This document shows, piece after piece, positions 5,159-8,425 of a stretch of DNA of 8,425 bases (positions are counted from its first letter, which is position 1; every line of letters starts with the position of its first letter). The DNA is from Syntrophaceae bacterium (lineage in GTDB: Bacteria; Desulfobacterota; Syntrophorhabdia; Syntrophorhabdales; WCHB1-27), in contig PLSJ01000512.1 of NCBI GenBank assembly GCA_003165115.1, forward strand, positions 1 to 8,425, in the 5' to 3' direction. Under the pieces are notes generated by a model. It was not told the DNA's origin. It made no database searches and worked only from the letters and a program-made list of their open reading frames with translations. A program made the translations under genes and the position numbers.

Positions 5159-5437
5159 TCAGCCGTGGATGATCGAAAAACCGGTGAAACCGCCTGATGT
5201 TTCCCGCCACTCCACGTCCACGTTTTCGACGAAAGCCCCTTTCGGGCCGCGCCTGCACCACTCGATGAGTCTCTCGATCTCCTTCTCTTCGCCCTCGCAA
5301 ACGATCTCGACGGAGCCGTCCGGCGGGTTCCTCACGGTGCCCGAAAGCCCCAGCTCGTCGGCCTTTCGCCTTGTGCTGTAGCGGTAGCCGACGCCCTGGA
5401 CAATCCCCGTTACAACTATTTTTACCCTTCTTATCAT
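5159..5437 (-). CDS. acyP: Acylphosphatase
   Basis: The 92-aa product is the normal size of a single-domain acylphosphatase and carries the family signature: GIVQGVGYR with catalytic Arg19, then LGLSGTVRNPPDGSVEI with catalytic Asn37. Acylphosphatases hydrolyse carboxyl-phosphate bonds, as in acetyl phosphate, carbamoyl phosphate or 1,3-bisphosphoglycerate, in the cytoplasm. The usual Trp of the GWVRN motif is Thr34 here, a tolerated change. The ATG at 5437 is the natural start (MIRRVKIVVTG), but no Shine-Dalgarno sequence precedes it (the upstream bases are mostly A and C), so translation may be modest. It is divergent from the activase gene across 91 bases with overlapping -10 boxes. A functional tie to acyl-CoA metabolism next door is tempting but unsupported. 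Confidence 0.93.
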   Translation of the reverse strand: MIRRVKIVVTGIVQGVGYRYSTRRKADELGLSGTVRNPPDGSVEIVCEGEEKEIERLIEWCRRGPKGAFVENVDVEWRETSGGFTGFSIIHG

Positions 5438-5447
5438 TGATTTTCTG

Positions 5448-5475
5448 TTGATTGGGTGCCCGTTTGTATTATACT
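5448..5475 (+). promoter_or_regulatory. Candidate promoter of the activase fusion gene
   Basis: TTGATT (5448-5453), a 16-base spacer and TATACT (5470-5475) form a plausible sigma-70 promoter, with a start near 5482 and a leader of about 47 bases. The -10 box overlaps that of the divergent acylphosphatase promoter. Confidence 0.5.
5468..5473 (-). promoter_or_regulatory. Candidate -10 box of the acylphosphatase gene
   Basis: A perfect TATAAT on the minus strand would start transcription near 5461, about 24 bases before the ATG. No good -35 box is visible. It overlaps the plus-strand -10 box at 5470-5475 by four bases, so polymerase could probably occupy only one of the two promoters at a time. 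Confidence 0.4.
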
Positions 5476-5495
5476 TAGTAGCATAGTCGATCTTG

Positions 5496-5513
5496 CGAAA
5501 TCAACTCATTTCG
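5496..5513 (+). promoter_or_regulatory. Dyad in the activase mRNA leader, just before the ribosome site
   Basis: CGAAAT (5496-5501) and ATTTCG (5508-5513) are exact inverted repeats with 6 bases between. The GGAGG ribosome site follows at 5517-5521. It could be an operator downstream of the promoter or a small RNA hairpin beside the ribosome site. Confidence 0.35.
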
Positions 5514-5528
5514 GGTGGAGGAAAGTGG

Positions 5529-8425
5529 ATGTTCAGAGTTGGTGTTGACATAGGATCTGTAAGCGTGGACGTCGCGGTGCTTGATGAAAAGGGGGATATC
5601 GCCGAAGAGAGGTACGTGCGCCATAGGGGCAAACCGATCCATATGGCGGGCGCGGTGCTCGAAGAACTCCAGGCAACATACGGGAGCGCGATAGAATTCG
5701 TGGGCGTGACGGGCACGGGCGGCAAGACGTTCGCGCAGCTCGTCGGGGCATCGTTTACCAACGAGATTATCGCCCTGACGAAGGCGTTCCATCACCTCCT
5801 GCCCCAGGTGGGAAGCGTCGTCGATATCGGAGGGGAAGACTCCAAGTTCATCATATTCGACATGGATGGTGGGCGTAAACGCTTGCGGATAAAGGACTTT
5901 TCCATGAACACCCTGTGCGCCGCGGGCACTGGCTCCTTCCTGGACCAGCAGGCGACGAGACTCGGGTTCACCATCGAAGAGTTTGCCGATATCGCCCTCA
6001 AGGCGAAGAACACACCGAGGATCGCCGGAAGGTGCACGGTCTTCGCGAAATCGGACATGATCCACCTGCAGCAGATCGCCACGCCCGATTACGAGCTGGT
6101 GGCCGGCCTCTGCTTTGCCCTCGCAAGGAACTTCAAGAGCAACATCGCCAAAGGCAAAGAGGTGAGGAAGCCCGTGGCCTTTATAGGCGGGGTGGCGGCG
6201 AATGCGGGCATGAGGAAGGCGATAAGAGAGGTCTTCGCGCTGGAAGACCAGTTGATCGTGCCCGAGCATTTCACCTCGATGGGCGCTCTCGGCGCCATAT
6301 TCGCCGTGATGGACGAGCCGCGGCAAAAAGTGCGGTTTATCGGCATGGGCGGCATAAAGGAGTATCTGGCCAGGGAGGAGACGGCGGAGTCCCACGAGCC
6401 GCTGGTCATATCGGAGGCCAATAAGCACGTGACCTACGAGGTGAAGAGACCGGAAAAGATGGTGCGGGCCTACCTCGGCGTGGACGTCGGCTCCATCAGC
6501 ACCAACCTGGTCCTCATAGACGAGCAGAAGAACGTACTTGCCAAGAGGTACCTCATGACGGAAGGGAGGCCCCTGGAGGCGGTGAAACGCGGGCTCGACG
6601 AGATAGCCCGGGAAGTAGGGATGCGCGTCGATATCCTGGGCGTGGCGACCACGGGGTCCGGCCGGTACCTGACGGCGGATTTCATCGGGGCAGACCTCGT
6701 GCGCAACGAGATCACCGCCCAGGCGGAGGCGGCAATCGCGATAGACCCCGAGGTAGACACGATCTTCGAGATCGGCGGACAGGACTCCAAATATATCAGC
6801 ATCGACAACGGGGTGATCGTCGACTTCGAGATGAACAAGGCGTGCGCCGCGGGCACGGGCTCCTTCCTGGAAGAGCAGGCGGAGAGGCTGGGCATATCCA
6901 TCAAGGACGAGTTCTCGGCGCTCGCCCTCAGCGCGAAGAACCCTACCAAGATGGGCGAGAGGTGCACGGTCTTCATCGAGTCGGACGTCATGCACCACCA
7001 GCAGGCGGATTCGAAGACGGACGACATCGTCGGGGGCTTGTGCTATTCGATAGTGCTCAACTACCTGAACAAGGTCGTCGGTGACAGGAAGGTGGGGAAG
7101 AGGATATTTTTTCAGGGCGGGACCGCGTTTAACAAAGGCGTCGTCGCCGCCTTCGAGAGCGTCTGCGGCAAGCCGATTACCGTGCCTTCGCACCACGACG
7201 TGACCGGGGCGATAGGCGCCGCCATTCTGGCCATGAAGGAAAAGAACTGGGAGAAGAGCGGGTTCAAGGGGTTCGACCTGAGCAAGCGGTCGTATGAGAT
7301 CGACACCTTCGAGTGCAAGGGGTGCGAGAACCTCTGTGAGATCAGGAGGGTGACGTGCGAAGGTGAGTCACCGCTCTACTACGGCAGCAGGTGCGAAAAA
7401 TACGACGTGGTGAGGCGCGTCAAAGGGCTCGAAGGGAAAGACCTGTTCAAGGTCAGGGAGGAGCTGCTGCACGAGACGAACGGACGGAAGGATAACGGCG
7501 GGGAGGTGATCGGCCTGCCGAAACTCCTCAACATGCACGAGCTTCTGCCCTTCTGGCGCAATTTTCTCGCGGAAATTGGTTTTTCGGTGGTCCTGTCGGA
7601 TGCGACCAACAAGAAGACCATCAAAGAAGGGGTCGAGAACATTATCGTCGAGTCATGCTTTCCCATCAAGCTTGCCCACGGCCACATCCTCAACCTCGTG
7701 AACAAGGGGATACGCAGGGTTTTCATGCCGAGCGTGATAAACCTCAAGCAGCAGTCCGAGAGCAAGATGAACGCCTTTGCCTGCCCCTATGCCCAATCGC
7801 TCCCCTATACGTCGAAGGCTTCCATCGATTTCGACGGACTTGGCGTAAAGGTGGAGTCCCCGGTGGTCTTTTTCGGCAAAGCCAAGACCGCGCTCGCCAA
7901 CCTGACGGCCTTCGGAAAGACCCTCGGGAAATCGAAGAAGGAGATCGCCGATGCCTTCGCCGTCGCCAACGGAGCCCAGGACCGGTTTTACCGGGCCTGT
8001 CTCGACGAGGGGTCGAGGTTCCTGGCGGGCATAAAGCCCGGCGAGAAGGTAATGGTACTCGTCGGAAGGCCCTACAACAGCATGGACCCGGGGGCCAACC
8101 TTAACGTCCATAAGAAGCTGTCGGACCTGGGCGTCATGTCCATCCCCATCGACATGCTGCCTCTCGGCAGCGTGGCGGAAGACGAGGACCTGAAGGACAT
8201 GTACTGGGGCTATGGGCAAAAGATCCTGAGGGCCGCGAAGATCATCAGGTCCAACCCCAACCTCTACGCCGTATATATCACCAATTTCGGCTGCGGCCCC
8301 GATTCGTTCATCACCCATTTCTTCAAGAAGCTCATGGAAGGCAAGCCGTTTTTGCAGCTGGAGATTGACGAGCACAGCGGCGACGCGGGCATCATCACCC
8401 GCCTGGAGGCCTTCCTCGACAGCAT
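5529..8425 (+). CDS. Large BadF/BcrA-type CoA-dehydratase activase fusion, 3' end outside the window
   Basis: The first 965 codons are present and open to the right edge. Residues about 3-260 are one ASKHA ATPase domain: GVDIG at 5-9, DIGGEDSK near 99-106, and FIGGVAANAG. Its cysteines Cys130 (CAAGTGSF) and Cys169 (GRCTVF) are 39 residues apart, as in known activases, where a dimer holds one 4Fe-4S cluster. Residues about 315-570 repeat the module (GVDVG 317-321, IGGQDSK, Cys439, Cys479). A linker with cysteines at 596, 599, 603, 610 and 622 follows, then a DUF2229-like region (GLPKLL at 662 to past GRPYN at 846-850). Activases use ATP to push a low-potential electron into 2-hydroxyacyl-CoA dehydratases or benzoyl-CoA reductases; this multi-domain group is uncharacterised. 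Full-length relatives are about 1400 aa, probably ending in a HgdB-like domain. GGAGG lies 7 bases before the ATG. Confidence 0.92.
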   Translation, partial: MFRVGVDIGSVSVDVAVLDEKGDIAEERYVRHRGKPIHMAGAVLEELQATYGSAIEFVGVTGTGGKTFAQLVGASFTNEIIALTKAFHHLLPQVGSVVDIGGEDSKFIIFDMDGGRKRLRIKDFSMNTLCAAGTGSFLDQQATRLGFTIEEFADIALKAKNTPRIAGRCTVFAKSDMIHLQQIATPDYELVAGLCFALARNFKSNIAKGKEVRKPVAFIGGVAANAGMRKAIREVFALEDQLIVPEHFTSMGALGAIFAVMDEPRQKVRFIGMGGIKEYLAREETAESHEPLVISEANKHVTYEVKRPEKMVRAYLGVDVGSISTNLVLIDEQKNVLAKRYLMTEGRPLEAVKRGLDEIAREVGMRVDILGVATTGSGRYLTADFIGADLVRNEITAQAEAAIAIDPEVDTIFEIGGQDSKYISIDNGVIVDFEMNKACAAGTGSFLEEQAERLGISIKDEFSALALSAKNPTKMGERCTVFIESDVMHHQQADSKTDDIVGGLCYSIVLNYLNKVVGDRKVGKRIFFQGGTAFNKGVVAAFESVCGKPITVPSHHDVTGAIGAAILAMKEKNWEKSGFKGFDLSKRSYEIDTFECKGCENLCEIRRVTCEGESPLYYGSRCEKYDVVRRVKGLEGKDLFKVREELLHETNGRKDNGGEVIGLPKLLNMHELLPFWRNFLAEIGFSVVLSDATNKKTIKEGVENIIVESCFPIKLAHGHILNLVNKGIRRVFMPSVINLKQQSESKMNAFACPYAQSLPYTSKASIDFDGLGVKVESPVVFFGKAKTALANLTAFGKTLGKSKKEIADAFAVANGAQDRFYRACLDEGSRFLAGIKPGEKVMVLVGRPYNSMDPGANLNVHKKLSDLGVMSIPIDMLPLGSVAEDEDLKDMYWGYGQKILRAAKIIRSNPNLYAVYITNFGCGPDSFITHFFKKLMEGKPFLQLEIDEHSGDAGIITRLEAFLDS

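Noticed and set aside
5475..7196. A 573-codon open frame on the minus strand, antisense to the activase gene
   Set aside because: It is a shadow of a GC-rich gene: it is rich in Arg, His, Leu and Asp typical of antisense frames, has no family motif, and runs opposite an intact, fully motif-bearing gene.

Overview
The window is GC-rich, bacterial and densely coded, with frequent AGG and ATA codons. The last gene is a very large (R)-2-hydroxyacyl-CoA dehydratase activase-type protein (BadF/BadG/BcrA/BcrD ATPase family), an oxygen-sensitive iron-sulfur family typical of strict anaerobes. Together with a Gram-negative muropeptide permease (AmpG), this suggests an anaerobic Desulfobacterota-like bacterium, for example a syntrophic or aromatic-degrading lineage. 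That placement is inference; no rRNA or other marker is present.

Layout. Positions 1-1167 hold three minus-strand genes read in the order HAD-family hydrolase, small exported or membrane protein, and a gene cut by the left edge. Divergent from them is an AmpG-type permease (1436-2695, plus). It meets tail to tail, with a 4-base stop-codon overlap, a DUF1460 NlpC/P60-type amidase (2692-3396, minus). The amidase shares a compact back-to-back promoter region with an unrecognised 117-aa protein (3527-3880, plus). A CPBP/CAAX-type membrane protease (3922-4611, minus) follows. Then come an unrecognised 67-aa protein (4849-5052, plus) behind a promoter whose spacer is a perfect 14-bp palindrome, a strong hairpin, an acylphosphatase (5159-5437, minus), and the 5' 965 codons of the activase fusion (5529 to the right edge, plus).

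How the genes may work together. AmpG and the DUF1460 amidase form a plausible peptidoglycan-recycling pair: the permease brings anhydro-muropeptides into the cytoplasm, and the amidase, which has no visible signal peptide, would cut the sugar-peptide bond there. The 117-aa protein fired from the shared divergent promoter region is a candidate new partner, and the HAD phosphatase divergent from ampG is a weaker one. The activase fusion carries two complete ATPase/Fe-S modules, a cysteine-rich linker and a DUF2229-like region, and continues past the window, probably into its dehydratase-like C-terminal part.

No rRNA, tRNA, CRISPR array, insertion sequence or phage gene was seen. The main leads are regulatory architecture and small unrecognised proteins next to recognised genes, not a clearly new multi-gene system.
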